The notes beneath the pieces are model-generated. The model ran no database searches, had not been told where the DNA came from, and saw only the letters and a program-made list of their open reading frames with translations. From Halomonas sp. UBA3074 (GTDB lineage: Bacteria; Pseudomonadota; Gammaproteobacteria; Pseudomonadales; Halomonadaceae), in the NCBI RefSeq assembly GCF_002366715.1, contig NZ_DFBS01000014.1, positions 1-64,000 of the forward strand: a stretch of 64,000 nt of DNA, given 5' to 3'. Position numbers and translations under genes: made by a program. Positions 25,154 to 33,622 of this stretch are shown piece after piece (position 1 is the stretch's first letter; every line of letters starts with the position of its first letter).

Positions 25154-25980
25154 GCAGCCTTCGGCGTTTCAACTTCTCAACGGTCATGCTGGTGTTGGGC
25201 CTGATGTTTCTTTACCTGCCCATGTTGGTACTGGTGGTGTATTCGTTCAATGCTTCGAAGCTGGTCACGGTCTGGGCTGGCTTCTCCACCCAGTGGTACG
25301 GTGAGCTGTTTCGCGACGAGCAGATTCTATCGGCGGTGTGGACGAGCCTGCGAATCGCTTTCTTTGCTGCCAGTATGGCGGTTTGTTTAGGCACCGTGGC
25401 TGCCTTTGTAATGACTCGCTACGGACGCTTCAGAGGGAAAACGGCGCTGTCGAGTATGGTGACAGCGCCGCTGGTTATGCCTGAAGTAATTACCGGCCTA
25501 TCGCTACTGCTGCTGTTTGTGCAAATGGCGCAGATAACCGGGTGGCCCGCTGACCGGGGTATGGCGACCATTTGGATTGCCCATACCACCTTCTGCAGCG
25601 CTTACGTTGCGGTAGTAGTGGCTGCGCGCCTGCGTGAGGTGGATCATTCGATTGAAGAAGCAGCCATGGATTTGGGATCGCCACCGGTCAAAACCTTCTT
25701 TTCGATTACGCTGCCGATTATTACCCCCGCCCTGGCGGCGGGCTGGTTGTTGGCGTTTACGCTCTCCCTCGATGATTTGGTGATCGCCAGCTTCGTGTCA
25801 GGCCCTGGCGCCAATACGCTGCCGATGGTGGTATTTTCATCCGTGCGCATGGGGGTGTCGCCTAAAATCAATGCACTCGCCACGCTGATTATATTGACGG
25901 TGTCGCTGGCAACGTTGCTGGCATGGTTTTTTATGCGTCGCAACGAAACCAAGCGAAAGTCCGCCTTACAAGAGGCGTGA
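25150..25980 (+). CDS. potI: Polyamine ABC transporter permease, PotI type
   Basis: 276 residues from ATG 25150, which overlaps the potH stop by four bases (ATGA). An in-frame start at 25027 would lie deep within potH and is rejected. Six TM helices are predicted, with the EAA loop EEAAMDLGSPPVKTFF about two thirds along. It pairs with PotH to form the channel. Confidence 0.94.
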   Translation: MSSLRRFNFSTVMLVLGLMFLYLPMLVLVVYSFNASKLVTVWAGFSTQWYGELFRDEQILSAVWTSLRIAFFAASMAVCLGTVAAFVMTRYGRFRGKTALSSMVTAPLVMPEVITGLSLLLLFVQMAQITGWPADRGMATIWIAHTTFCSAYVAVVVAARLREVDHSIEEAAMDLGSPPVKTFFSITLPIITPALAAGWLLAFTLSLDDLVIASFVSGPGANTLPMVVFSSVRMGVSPKINALATLIILTVSLATLLAWFFMRRNETKRKSALQEA

Positions 25981-25986
25981 GTCACG

Positions 25987-26196
25987 CTATAGAACATCAT
26001 CATCACGCCCGGCAACGACACTATCGAGCTCGCCGGTCATCGGCGAAACGACCACTTGTAATTGGATAGGCGCGCAGCATTGGTGGCAGTCTTCCCAGGT
26101 GTCGTGGCTGCCCTGAGAGGTATCAATCAGAAAGGTCAGCGGTGAATCACAGTAGGGGCAATGGAAGTCATAATTGATCAGGGCGTCATCATGCAT
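25987..26196 (-). CDS. Small CPxCG-type cysteine-rich protein
   Basis: 69 residues starting MHDDALINYDF, chosen because AAGGAA lies 8 bases upstream. It contains HCPYCDSPL and, about 25 residues later, EDCHQCCAPI, so two CxxC pairs likely bind one zinc ion. It matches the small 'CPXCG motif-containing cysteine-rich protein' family seen across gammaproteobacteria, whose function is unknown. It converges on potI with a 6-base gap. Confidence 0.83.
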   Translation of the reverse strand: MHDDALINYDFHCPYCDSPLTFLIDTSQGSHDTWEDCHQCCAPIQLQVVVSPMTGELDSVVAGRDDDVL

Positions 26197-26344
26197 GCTT
26201 GGCTTCCTTTGAGATAGTGAGCGCTTGATCACGCGCTTCATGGGGATGAGTGTAGCAGGGTGGTCGTCAGGTAGGGCATCGTGGGATTGAATCAGGTAGG
26301 ATATCCAGGCCCTAAGTTCCTAAAGCAACGCAGTGAGAGTAGCG

Positions 26345-26773
26345 ATGATGTTACGTAACATGGTAGTAGCGGCCCTGGTGGCCTTTCCGATGGTCGCGTT
26401 GGCTGAAACCCCCAATGTGAAAGCTGGCGAGTGGGAATTTGTCAGCAAGACCAGCGTCAGCGGTGAGATGGAAATTCCGGATCAAACGGAAACCGAGCGG
26501 CAGTGTATTACCCAGGAAGAGCTTGAAGGAGCTGAGTTCGGCTTCATCGAGGAAGAAGAAGGCTGTGAGCTGCTCGACCAGGAACTGAACGCCGACGGTC
26601 TTAGCTACAGCATGGTATGCCGTGCGGAGGGTGGCGAAGCCACTATCGATGGCGAAATGCGGTTTATGGGTGAGCAAATTGAAGGCAGCGTCGATATCCT
26701 GACGCAGTCGCCCATGGGCGAGCTGAGCATGAACACCGTGATCGAAGGCGAGCATCTCGGCGAGTGTGAATGA
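26345..26773 (+). CDS. DUF3617-like secreted protein
   Basis: About 142 residues with a signal peptide (MMLRNMVVAALVAFPMVALA). The mature protein starts ETPNVKAGEWEF and has the DUF3617 pattern: GxWE near the start, then a disulfide-type Cys set (RQCITQEEL, EGCELL, MVCRAEGG and the final GECE). It is acidic, as expected for a halophile periplasmic protein. Function unknown. An intrinsic terminator follows. Confidence 0.75.
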   Translation: MMLRNMVVAALVAFPMVALAETPNVKAGEWEFVSKTSVSGEMEIPDQTETERQCITQEELEGAEFGFIEEEEGCELLDQELNADGLSYSMVCRAEGGEATIDGEMRFMGEQIEGSVDILTQSPMGELSMNTVIEGEHLGECE

Positions 26774-26790
26774 CCGCTAGCAGCTTTGCG

Positions 26791-26817
26791 AAGGGTGCCA
26801 TTGGGCACCCTTTTTTT
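26791..26817 (+). terminator. Terminator after the DUF3617 gene
   Basis: GGGTGCC (26793-26799) pairs with GGCACCC (26804-26810) and is followed by T7; the stem lies about 20 bases after the stop codon. Confidence 0.88.
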
Positions 26818-26822
26818 ATTGA

Positions 26823-26918
26823 GAGTGTCATTGCGAGGAGCGCAGCGACGCGGCAATCTCAAGCGTGCGGTGGCCTCTAAAAACCAGATTGCTTCACTGC
26901 GCGTTCGCAATGACACTC
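26823..26918. repeat. 96-bp palindromic intergenic repeat
   Basis: Fourteen-base perfect terminal inverted repeats (GAGTGTCATTGCGA at 26823-26836 and its complement at 26905-26918), with further internal pairing (GGCAATCT near 26852 against AGATTGCT near 26887). The core TCATTGCGAG...GCAATCT is of a kind I recall from dispersed palindromic repeats in many bacterial genomes. It sits between two convergent genes. It has no coding capacity, so it could be a MITE-like or REP-like element. Confidence 0.75.
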
Positions 26919-26953
26919 CCCACCCAAATTGCCACTCTTCAGTCGCTATTACA

Positions 26954-29900
26954 TCACTCGGATGGCGCGTTGGCAATTTCTTCTTCCAACTGTCGCTTCA
27001 CGGCACCTGGTGAGCCGGTGTGGCGGGCGAGCAGGTCATAAGCAACGGGAACCACAAAGAGCGTAAACAGCGTCGCTGAACCGACCCCCGCCATAATCAC
27101 GGTGCCAATCACCAAGCGTGACTCGGCACCCGGGCCAGTAGAAATAATCAGCGGAATGGCGCCAGCCATGGTCGTCACGGCGGTCATCAAGATGGGCCTC
27201 AAGCGTGTGATCGAGGCTTCCATCAGCGCTTCTCGGAACGCTTTTCCTTCGTCGCGCAGTTGGTTTGCAAATTCAACAATCAGAATGCCGTTTTTAGCCG
27301 CGAGGCCAATCAGCAGCACCAGCCCCACCTGACTATAAATATTGAGCGATTGCCCGCTCAAAAGCAGGGCAAGCAGGGCACCGCTCATGGCGAGGGGCAC
27401 CGTGAGCATAATCACAAAGGGATGAATCAAGCTCTCGAATTGAGCAGCGAGCACCAGGAAAACCACCAACGCGCCTAATATCAACAGGAAAGCGGTGGCG
27501 CCGCTGGCTTGTTGGAAGTCACGCGATGCGCCCGCCACGTTGGTTTGCACCTCTTCGGGGAGTAGCTCAGCGGCACTCTCCTCTAAATACGTCAACGCTT
27601 CGCCGAGCGGGTAGCCATCCGCCAGATTGGCTTCGATGGTAATCGAGCGAATGCGATCAAAGCGGTTTAACGTGCTGGCGCCAGCAAAGTCGGAAAGGGT
27701 GACCAGACTGGCTAAGGGGATTAGTTCGCCGGAGCGCGCTGAGCGTACTTGGATATTGTCCAGCGCGCGTGGGCTATTTTGGCTACCGCGGTCGCCCTCC
27801 AGAATGACGTCGTACTCTTCGCCCTCATCCACGTAGCGAGTCACGTTGCGCCCGCCCAGCAGCACTTCCAGGGTTCTGCCAATTTCAGTGACGGTAACGC
27901 CTAGTGCTGCGGCGCGCTCGTAGTCGATCTCTACCCGTAATTGAGGTTGGGTTTCGTTGTAGTTGCTTTCGATGGCCATTAAACGCGGGTTGTTCTCGCG
28001 CACATGGTCGATCAGGGTATCTCGCCAGCGGGCAAGCTCCTCATAGGTGCCGCCACCGAGTACAAACTGAACCGGTTTTTGCGTACGCTGGCCAAAGCCC
28101 TGGCGCATCACGGGGAACGCTTGGACACCTGGTAAGGTGCTTAAGGTCTGGCGTACTTCGGCCATGATTGCCCAGGCGCTACGACGGCTGCCCCAGTCGG
28201 CCATGTTGACGATAATAAAGCCGCTGTTGAAGTTCTCGATATTGCCATAGCCGCGCGGTGCACGAACCACCACCCGTTCTAGCTCGCCGCTTTCCACCAG
28301 GGGTGTCATGCGCGCTTCGATTTCATCCATGTAATCCATCATATAGTCAAAGGTGGCGCCTTCAGGGCCGTTGACCAATACGATAAAGTTGCCGCGGTCC
28401 TCTTGTGGCGTGTATTCATTGGGCAGCGCTGTGGCCAGCCAAGCGGTCGCCGCTATCAGCAGTACAAACAGGGCGACCACCAGCCAGCGCATGTTAAGCA
28501 TCCACTCAAGGGCAGTTTGATAGCGGCGTTGAGTGCCGCTGAGCAACCACTGGACGGCCTTGCCAATGCGACTATCGTGCATGCCAGGTTTGAGAATCTT
28601 AGACGCCATCATCGGCGTGAGCGTCAGCGCCAATAGCGTGGAGACGATGACTGCCGCGGCCATCGTCAATGCAAATTCAGAAAACAGGCGTCCAATATCA
28701 CCTTGCAACATACTCAGCGGTACAAATACCGCCACTAAGACGAGAGTGGTGGCGATAACGGCAAAAGCAATTTGCCGGGTGCCCCGAAAGGCCGCCACTA
28801 AGGGCGTTTCACCGTAGTCGTGCATCCGCCGGTTGATGTTTTCAAGCACCACGATGGCATCATCCACGATCAGCCCAATCGCCAGGACTAACGCCAGCAG
28901 GGTTAACAAGTTAATCGAGAAATTCATGGCAGCAAGGGCGGTGAAAGCACCAATGACGGCGATGGGGACGGTAACTGCTGGCACCAAGGTCGTGCGTAAG
29001 TTGCCTAAAAACATAAAGATCACGACCACCACCAAGCCCATGGCGATAAACAGCGTCATCACGACTTGTTCGATAGCGCCGGAGACAAACAGCGAAGCAT
29101 CATAGTTCAAGCTCAACGACATGCCTTCCGGCAGCGTGCCTTGCAGCCGCTCCAGTTCTATTTGAACGGCCTCCGACAGCTCGATGACATTGGCCGTTGA
29201 TTGCATGATCATGCCCAGGCCAACCATGGGAACACCGTTGGAGCGGAATACTGAACGATCCTCTACGGCGCCGACTTCTACGCGGGCGACGTCAGCAAGG
29301 CGTACCAAGTAGCCGTTTTCGCTCTGATTAGGCGAGTTGACGGCAAGACGCTGAAAGTCATCGGCATTGGCAAAGCTGCGGGGCAGGCGAACAATGAACT
29401 GTCGATCGACGGATTCGATGGAGCCAGCGGGTAGTTCGACGTTTTCGGCCCGCAGGGCATCTTCGATGTCGCCGACGGTAAGCCCGCGGGCCGCCAGGGC
29501 ATTGCGATCCAGCCAAACGCGCATGGCATAATCACTGCCGCCCCCAACGCGCACTCGAGCCACGCCTGGCTGTACGGAGAGGCTGTCAACGAGAAAACGA
29601 TTGGCATAATCAGTGAGTTCGGTGATCGAGTAGTCTTCGCCGGAAAGGCTCAGCCACACCACGATCTCTTCGCTGCTGTCGGCTTTGGTAACCTCGGGAT
29701 TGTCAGCGTCGTCAGGTAGGTTGCGCAGCGCACCGGCGATTCGATCACGAATATCATTGGCGGCGGCATTGATATCCATATCAATGCCGAACTCGATCTC
29801 GATCTGGGAACGGCCATCTTCGCTTTGCGAGGTGATGAGTTCGATCCCTTCCACGCCCGCAATACGGTCTTCCAATACTTGTGTAATGCGCGTTTCGACC

Positions 29901-30073
29901 ACGCTGGCCGAGGCGCCTGGGTAGCGGGTGTCGATCGTGACCACCGGCGGGTCGATGGTCGGGTACTCTTGCAGCGGCAAGCGATTAAGAGCCAGCAGGC
30001 CAAAGGCAATAATCAGCGCTGCAATGACCATCGCCAGCACTGGCCGCTGAACGGAGATATCCGAAAGGCGCAT
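26954..30073 (-). CDS. RND multidrug efflux permease (HAE1/AcrB type)
   Basis: 1039 residues, the standard RND length, with 12 TM helices and two large periplasmic loops. It starts MRLSDISVQRPVLAMVIAALI. TM4 keeps the proton-relay Asp pair (LIVDDAIVVLEN) and TM10 the Lys (LAAKNGILIVEFAN). It pumps drugs, dyes or other amphiphiles out with a periplasmic adaptor and an outer-membrane channel. The adaptor gene is directly upstream with a TAATG one-base overlap. No outer-membrane channel gene follows, so it probably shares a TolC-like protein. The sequence resembles MexF/VexB-like exporters, but the substrate cannot be read off. Confidence 0.94.
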   Translation of the reverse strand: MRLSDISVQRPVLAMVIAALIIAFGLLALNRLPLQEYPTIDPPVVTIDTRYPGASASVVETRITQVLEDRIAGVEGIELITSQSEDGRSQIEIEFGIDMDINAAANDIRDRIAGALRNLPDDADNPEVTKADSSEEIVVWLSLSGEDYSITELTDYANRFLVDSLSVQPGVARVRVGGGSDYAMRVWLDRNALAARGLTVGDIEDALRAENVELPAGSIESVDRQFIVRLPRSFANADDFQRLAVNSPNQSENGYLVRLADVARVEVGAVEDRSVFRSNGVPMVGLGMIMQSTANVIELSEAVQIELERLQGTLPEGMSLSLNYDASLFVSGAIEQVVMTLFIAMGLVVVVIFMFLGNLRTTLVPAVTVPIAVIGAFTALAAMNFSINLLTLLALVLAIGLIVDDAIVVLENINRRMHDYGETPLVAAFRGTRQIAFAVIATTLVLVAVFVPLSMLQGDIGRLFSEFALTMAAAVIVSTLLALTLTPMMASKILKPGMHDSRIGKAVQWLLSGTQRRYQTALEWMLNMRWLVVALFVLLIAATAWLATALPNEYTPQEDRGNFIVLVNGPEGATFDYMMDYMDEIEARMTPLVESGELERVVVRAPRGYGNIENFNSGFIIVNMADWGSRRSAWAIMAEVRQTLSTLPGVQAFPVMRQGFGQRTQKPVQFVLGGGTYEELARWRDTLIDHVRENNPRLMAIESNYNETQPQLRVEIDYERAAALGVTVTEIGRTLEVLLGGRNVTRYVDEGEEYDVILEGDRGSQNSPRALDNIQVRSARSGELIPLASLVTLSDFAGASTLNRFDRIRSITIEANLADGYPLGEALTYLEESAAELLPEEVQTNVAGASRDFQQASGATAFLLILGALVVFLVLAAQFESLIHPFVIMLTVPLAMSGALLALLLSGQSLNIYSQVGLVLLIGLAAKNGILIVEFANQLRDEGKAFREALMEASITRLRPILMTAVTTMAGAIPLIISTGPGAESRLVIGTVIMAGVGSATLFTLFVVPVAYDLLARHTGSPGAVKRQLEEEIANAPSE

Positions 30074-31146
30074 TAGCGGTCAGCCTCCAGCAGCTCGCGA
30101 ATACCGTTTTCATCATCGGTGATACCGATCAATCGGGCTTCTTGACCATCCCGCGCTAGCTGTAAGCCGTGTACGACGATTAAATCGTCGGCTGCTAGGC
30201 CTTCCAGGATTTCAACTTCACCATTGCGCCGTTCGCCGATAACCACTTCACGGCGAGCTAAGCGTGGGGTATCCCCCTGTTCGATGAGCATGACAAAATG
30301 GCGGTCTCCGCTGGGCTCAATAGCGGCTTCAGGGATCACAATGGTGTCGCGGACGCGCTGCTGGACGATGACCTCCATGAGCATCCCCGGGCGCAAGCGA
30401 CCATCAGCGTTATCGAGTTCGGCACGCACATTGACGCTGCGAGTCACCGGGTCGATTCGGGTACCGATGGTGGCGATTTCGCCGCTGAAAATATCGTTGG
30501 GGAAGGCCGCCGTGGTGGCATTCAGCATCAACCCAGGCGAAAGCCGGCCCAAAAACACCTCAGGCACGCTGAAATCCAGCTTCATGACATCTAGTTTGTC
30601 GAGCGTCACCAAATCCATGCCAGGGGTGACCAGTGCCCCAATGCTGATATTGCGAAACCCCACGCGACCGCTAAAGGGCGCCTGCAATTGATAATTTTCC
30701 AACTGGGCTTCAATGGCTTGGATATCGGCTTCTGCTTGGCGTAAACGGGACTGGCTATCTTCTACATCGGCGCGGGCAGCCAGATTGCGGTCTTGCAATT
30801 GAGAGGCGCGGTTCGAGGCGTTACGCCGCTCTTCGCGAAGTGCCTGTGACGCTCTTAGCAGTGCCTGCTCTTCTCCATCCTCCAGTTGAATAAGCAGTTG
30901 CCCCGCCTCCACCTGCTCACCGTCCTGGAAATTGATGTCGGCGACAATTTCCGTGACGGTGGTGGAGAGCGTTACGCTTTCATCGGCACTGAGTGTCCCC
31001 AGTGCTTCGAGGGGATCCGACCAAGTGGTTAGTGCCGCCCGTGTACCAATAACGGTCGGTGTCGATTGAGCCAACGCTACCTGCGTTAATAGCAGGGCGA
31101 GAGGGAGGAGTGCGAGCCTTAGCCGTCGTCGAACAGGTAAATACAT
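30073..31146 (-). CDS. RND efflux periplasmic adaptor (membrane fusion protein)
   Basis: 357 residues with a cleavable signal peptide (to about ALA-QS at residue 26) and no lipobox. It shows the adaptor layout: beta-barrel edge, lipoyl half-motif (INFQDGEQVEAGQLLIQLED), a short alpha-hairpin coiled coil (about 95-150), second lipoyl half (QAPFSGRVGF), beta-barrel and membrane-proximal domains. It bridges the RND pump and the outer-membrane channel. It is the first gene of the operon; a 17-bp palindrome lies 25 bases upstream of the start. Confidence 0.93.
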   Translation of the reverse strand: MYLPVRRRLRLALLPLALLLTQVALAQSTPTVIGTRAALTTWSDPLEALGTLSADESVTLSTTVTEIVADINFQDGEQVEAGQLLIQLEDGEEQALLRASQALREERRNASNRASQLQDRNLAARADVEDSQSRLRQAEADIQAIEAQLENYQLQAPFSGRVGFRNISIGALVTPGMDLVTLDKLDVMKLDFSVPEVFLGRLSPGLMLNATTAAFPNDIFSGEIATIGTRIDPVTRSVNVRAELDNADGRLRPGMLMEVIVQQRVRDTIVIPEAAIEPSGDRHFVMLIEQGDTPRLARREVVIGERRNGEVEILEGLAADDLIVVHGLQLARDGQEARLIGITDDENGIRELLEADR

Positions 31147-31170
31147 AGTGGTCTCGTTGTGGTAAATATT

Positions 31171-31187
31171 TATACAATGATTGTATA
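31171..31187. promoter_or_regulatory. 17-bp perfect palindrome upstream of the RND operon (candidate TetR-family operator)
   Basis: TATACAAT-G-ATTGTATA is perfectly symmetric and lies 25 bases before the adaptor start, in an AT-rich stretch where the promoter should be. Efflux operons are commonly repressed by TetR/AcrR proteins binding such sites. No regulator gene is adjacent; the flavoprotein gene is divergent. Confidence 0.6.
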
Positions 31188-31306
31188 GCCAAATTTTTTA
31201 ATAGAATAAATTATCTAGCCTGTCCCTGATAGAATGCCTGTTTTTCCCGTCCGAGCCGCCCTTTTATATCTTTACCTATGAGCGTTTCCCCTATGAGCTT
31301 CTTTTT

Positions 31307-32491
31307 ATGATCTACGATGTCGTTATCATCGGTGCGGGCGCTGCGGGATTAATGTGTGCAGCGCAAGCGGGCTATACCGGCAAGCGCGTCTTAGTGCTTG
31401 ATCATGCAAACAAAGCGGGCAAAAAGATATTGATGTCCGGCGGCGGGCGCTGCAACTTTACCAACCTTGGCACCACACCACAGCACTTTTACTCGGCTAA
31501 TCCTTACTTTTGTATTTCAGCGCTCAAACGTTATCGGCCAGAGCACTTTGTCGAGTTAGTGGAGCGCCATGGCGTCGAGTACGTCGAGAAAACGCCGGGG
31601 CAGCTGTTTTGTGCCACCTCGGCGAAAGAGATCGTACGCACACTGCTGACCGAGTGTGAGTGGGCCGGTGTGGAAATACGGCTGAGTACGCACATTAATC
31701 GCGTTGAGCAGAAAGGCGATGCCATGCAGTTAACGACCTCGATCGGCACGCTCGATGCGGGCGTGGTCGTGGTGGCGAGCGGGGGCCTGTCTATTCCTAC
31801 CATGGGGGCGACCGGGTTTGGATATGACATTGCCCGCCAATTTGGCTTGGAGGTATTCGATACGCGCCCAGGCTTGGTGCCGTTCACTCTGAGTGATACT
31901 TGGAAAGCACGCGCGGCAGAGCTTTCGGGATTGAGTGTGCCCGTAACCGCCAGCGCCGGTCACCGCCGCTTTGTTGATCCTCTGCTATTTACCCACCGCG
32001 GCCTGTCGGGTCCGGCAATGCTTCAGGTGTCCAGTGTCTGGCAGCCAGGGGAGAGCCTCACCATCGATTTATTACCCGATGAGCATGCGGCGGAATCACT
32101 CCGCCAAGCCCGGGAGTCGACACCCAAGCGGCAACTTTCCACATGGCTGGGTGAGCGTTTTCCCAAGCGGTTAGCCCAAGCGCTGATGGAGTGGTACCCC
32201 GAGCATGACCCGGCTCGGCCATTGGCTCAGTATGCGAATGCTGCCTTGGATGAGTGGGCGGAAAGACTCAACGCCTGGCAGCTAAAACCCGCGGGCACCG
32301 AAGGGTGGCGCACGGCTGAAGTGACGATGGGCGGGGTCAATACGGATGCCTTATCGTCTAAAACCTTTGAGGTAAAAGGGTTGCCGCAGCTTCGTTTTAT
32401 CGGGGAAGTCGTGGATGTGACGGGCGAGTTGGGGGGATACAACTTTCAATGGGCGTGGGCGAGTGGCGTTGCTTGCGGACAATCATGCTAG
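31307..32491 (+). CDS. HI0933/YhiN-family FAD-dependent oxidoreductase
   Basis: 394 residues. The FAD dinucleotide fold begins at once (DVVIIGAGAAGLMCAAQAG), followed by the family motifs GKKILMSGGGRCNFTN and, near the end, GGVNTD...FIGEVVDVTGELGGYNFQWAWASG. The product is a cytosolic flavoprotein of the HI0933 group; the reaction is not established (often annotated as aminoacetone oxidase-like). No Shine-Dalgarno is evident. A 10-codon ORF (31278-31310) ends on the start codon as ATGA, so translation could be coupled. Confidence 0.9.
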   Translation: MIYDVVIIGAGAAGLMCAAQAGYTGKRVLVLDHANKAGKKILMSGGGRCNFTNLGTTPQHFYSANPYFCISALKRYRPEHFVELVERHGVEYVEKTPGQLFCATSAKEIVRTLLTECEWAGVEIRLSTHINRVEQKGDAMQLTTSIGTLDAGVVVVASGGLSIPTMGATGFGYDIARQFGLEVFDTRPGLVPFTLSDTWKARAAELSGLSVPVTASAGHRRFVDPLLFTHRGLSGPAMLQVSSVWQPGESLTIDLLPDEHAAESLRQARESTPKRQLSTWLGERFPKRLAQALMEWYPEHDPARPLAQYANAALDEWAERLNAWQLKPAGTEGWRTAEVTMGGVNTDALSSKTFEVKGLPQLRFIGEVVDVTGELGGYNFQWAWASGVACGQSC

Positions 32492-32522
32492 GCAACGCCA
32501 TCCGTGCCGGAGCGATATAAAA

Positions 32523-32834
32523 TTAGGTGGCGACTTTAGCCAGCAGTTTTAGTTTCTTAAGCAGCATATAGCCTGCGAGCACTTTTCTGCCTGCCACCAT
32601 GGCGCCACCGGGATGGCGCAACATTTTGAAGGCAGTAAAACCGCCCACCGCATAAAGTGGCAACTTAACGCTTTGCCAATTTTTATCTAAGGGTGAGGCG
32701 GCCTGCTGCAGATAATCGCTATCGACTAGAATATCGATCCGCTGCTGCTCTAGCTCCGCCAGCAGCAATGCTTTGCGTTCAGCACGGCTCGGGGGGTTGG
32801 GTAGCGGTTTAGCGGTGTCTGCGGATGGTTTCAT
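32523..32834 (-). CDS. YqjK-like small membrane-associated protein
   Basis: 103 residues from ATG 32834 (MKPSADTAKPLPNPP). It has a basic, Arg/Gln-rich N-terminal half (SRAERKALLLAELEQQRIDIL) and a C-terminal half with weak hydrophobic segments (LYAVGGFTAF; AGYMLLKKLKLLAKVAT). It overlaps the preceding yqjE-like gene by 26 bases. Position after yqjD- and yqjE-like genes matches yqjK of E. coli, and the N-terminal pattern is compatible, but similarity by eye is modest. Confidence 0.65.
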   Translation of the reverse strand: MKPSADTAKPLPNPPSRAERKALLLAELEQQRIDILVDSDYLQQAASPLDKNWQSVKLPLYAVGGFTAFKMLRHPGGAMVAGRKVLAGYMLLKKLKLLAKVAT

Positions 32835-33213
32835 CACTTGGCTCCTCAAGCAGTGCTCGATCTGCGGCCAGCTGTTTGAGTGTTTCTTTCAGTAGCGAGT
32901 GCCGCTTGGACTGACGCACCGCGATAACCGCCAAGAGTAGGCTAGCGCCTATGAGAGCACCGGCACTGATAGCGATAGCGGTTAAGCGGTAGGTGTCCCA
33001 AAAGAGAACCACGATGAGTGCCGTCAGCGTTGCTATTCCTAGCAACAGTAGCAATAAGCTAGCGCCTGCTAAAAGAAGTAACACTAAAAGACGTGCGCGC
33101 TCTTCCTCTAACTCCAATACCGCCAAACGCAGGCGGGTTTCGCTATTAGCTACTAGCGACTTTAGCAAGCGTTTGACGGCAGAGAAGACGCGTTGGGTTG
33201 GACCCAAAGCCAT
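32809..33213 (-). CDS. YqjE-like phage holin-family membrane protein
   Basis: 134 residues. A soluble helical start (VKRLLKSLVANSETRLRLAVLELEEERARL) is followed by two TM helices (LLVLLLLAGASLLLLLLGIA and LTAIAISAGALIGASLLLAVIAV) and a charged tail. This is the pattern of the YqjE family, annotated as holin superfamily III. In E. coli the yqjCDEK locus is stress-induced. The stop overlaps the yqjK-like gene start region, and the start abuts the DUF883 gene. Confidence 0.82.
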   Translation of the reverse strand: MALGPTQRVFSAVKRLLKSLVANSETRLRLAVLELEEERARLLVLLLLAGASLLLLLLGIATLTALIVVLFWDTYRLTAIAISAGALIGASLLLAVIAVRQSKRHSLLKETLKQLAADRALLEEPSDETIRRHR

Positions 33214-33545
33214 TAGCGACGACCGAGTAGCATACCCACAACCATACCGGCAGCGGCACCAATACCGATGCTCGTCCAGGGGTTTTCGTGAACGTAGCGG
33301 TCGCAGGCATCAGCTTGCTGTGTCAGTGAATCACGTGTTTCGTCATAAATTCGTTCGCCACGCGCTTCAAGACGGGCGCGGGTGTCTTTCAAACGGCGCT
33401 CGGCACGGGTACGCAGGTCGTGCATTTCTCCACTGGCGTCTTTGGCTGTCGCGTTGACGAGCTCTTCAACGGTTTCGCTCAAATGGCGCAGATCATCTTT
33501 GAGTTGATCGGCTTGAGTAGAGTAAGTTTGCTGACGTTTAGCCAT
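33213..33545 (-). CDS. DUF883 (YqjD/ElaB) ribosome-associated membrane protein
   Basis: 110 residues: a long amphipathic, charged helix (about 10-85) and a C-terminal TM segment with the family end ENPWTSIGIGAAAGMVVGMLLGRR. In E. coli, YqjD and ElaB bind stationary-phase ribosomes and anchor to the inner membrane by this tail. It is the first gene of the yqjDEK-like operon; AGGAAG precedes the start. It overlaps the next gene by one base. Confidence 0.88.
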   Translation of the reverse strand: MAKRQQTYSTQADQLKDDLRHLSETVEELVNATAKDASGEMHDLRTRAERRLKDTRARLEARGERIYDETRDSLTQQADACDRYVHENPWTSIGIGAAAGMVVGMLLGRR

Positions 33546-33622
33546 GGAGTCTTCCTTTGACGAATGAGTGGTATAGCGACTATAAGCATAGCAGCCACCT
33601 TATAACAGACAAGCAAATGTGC

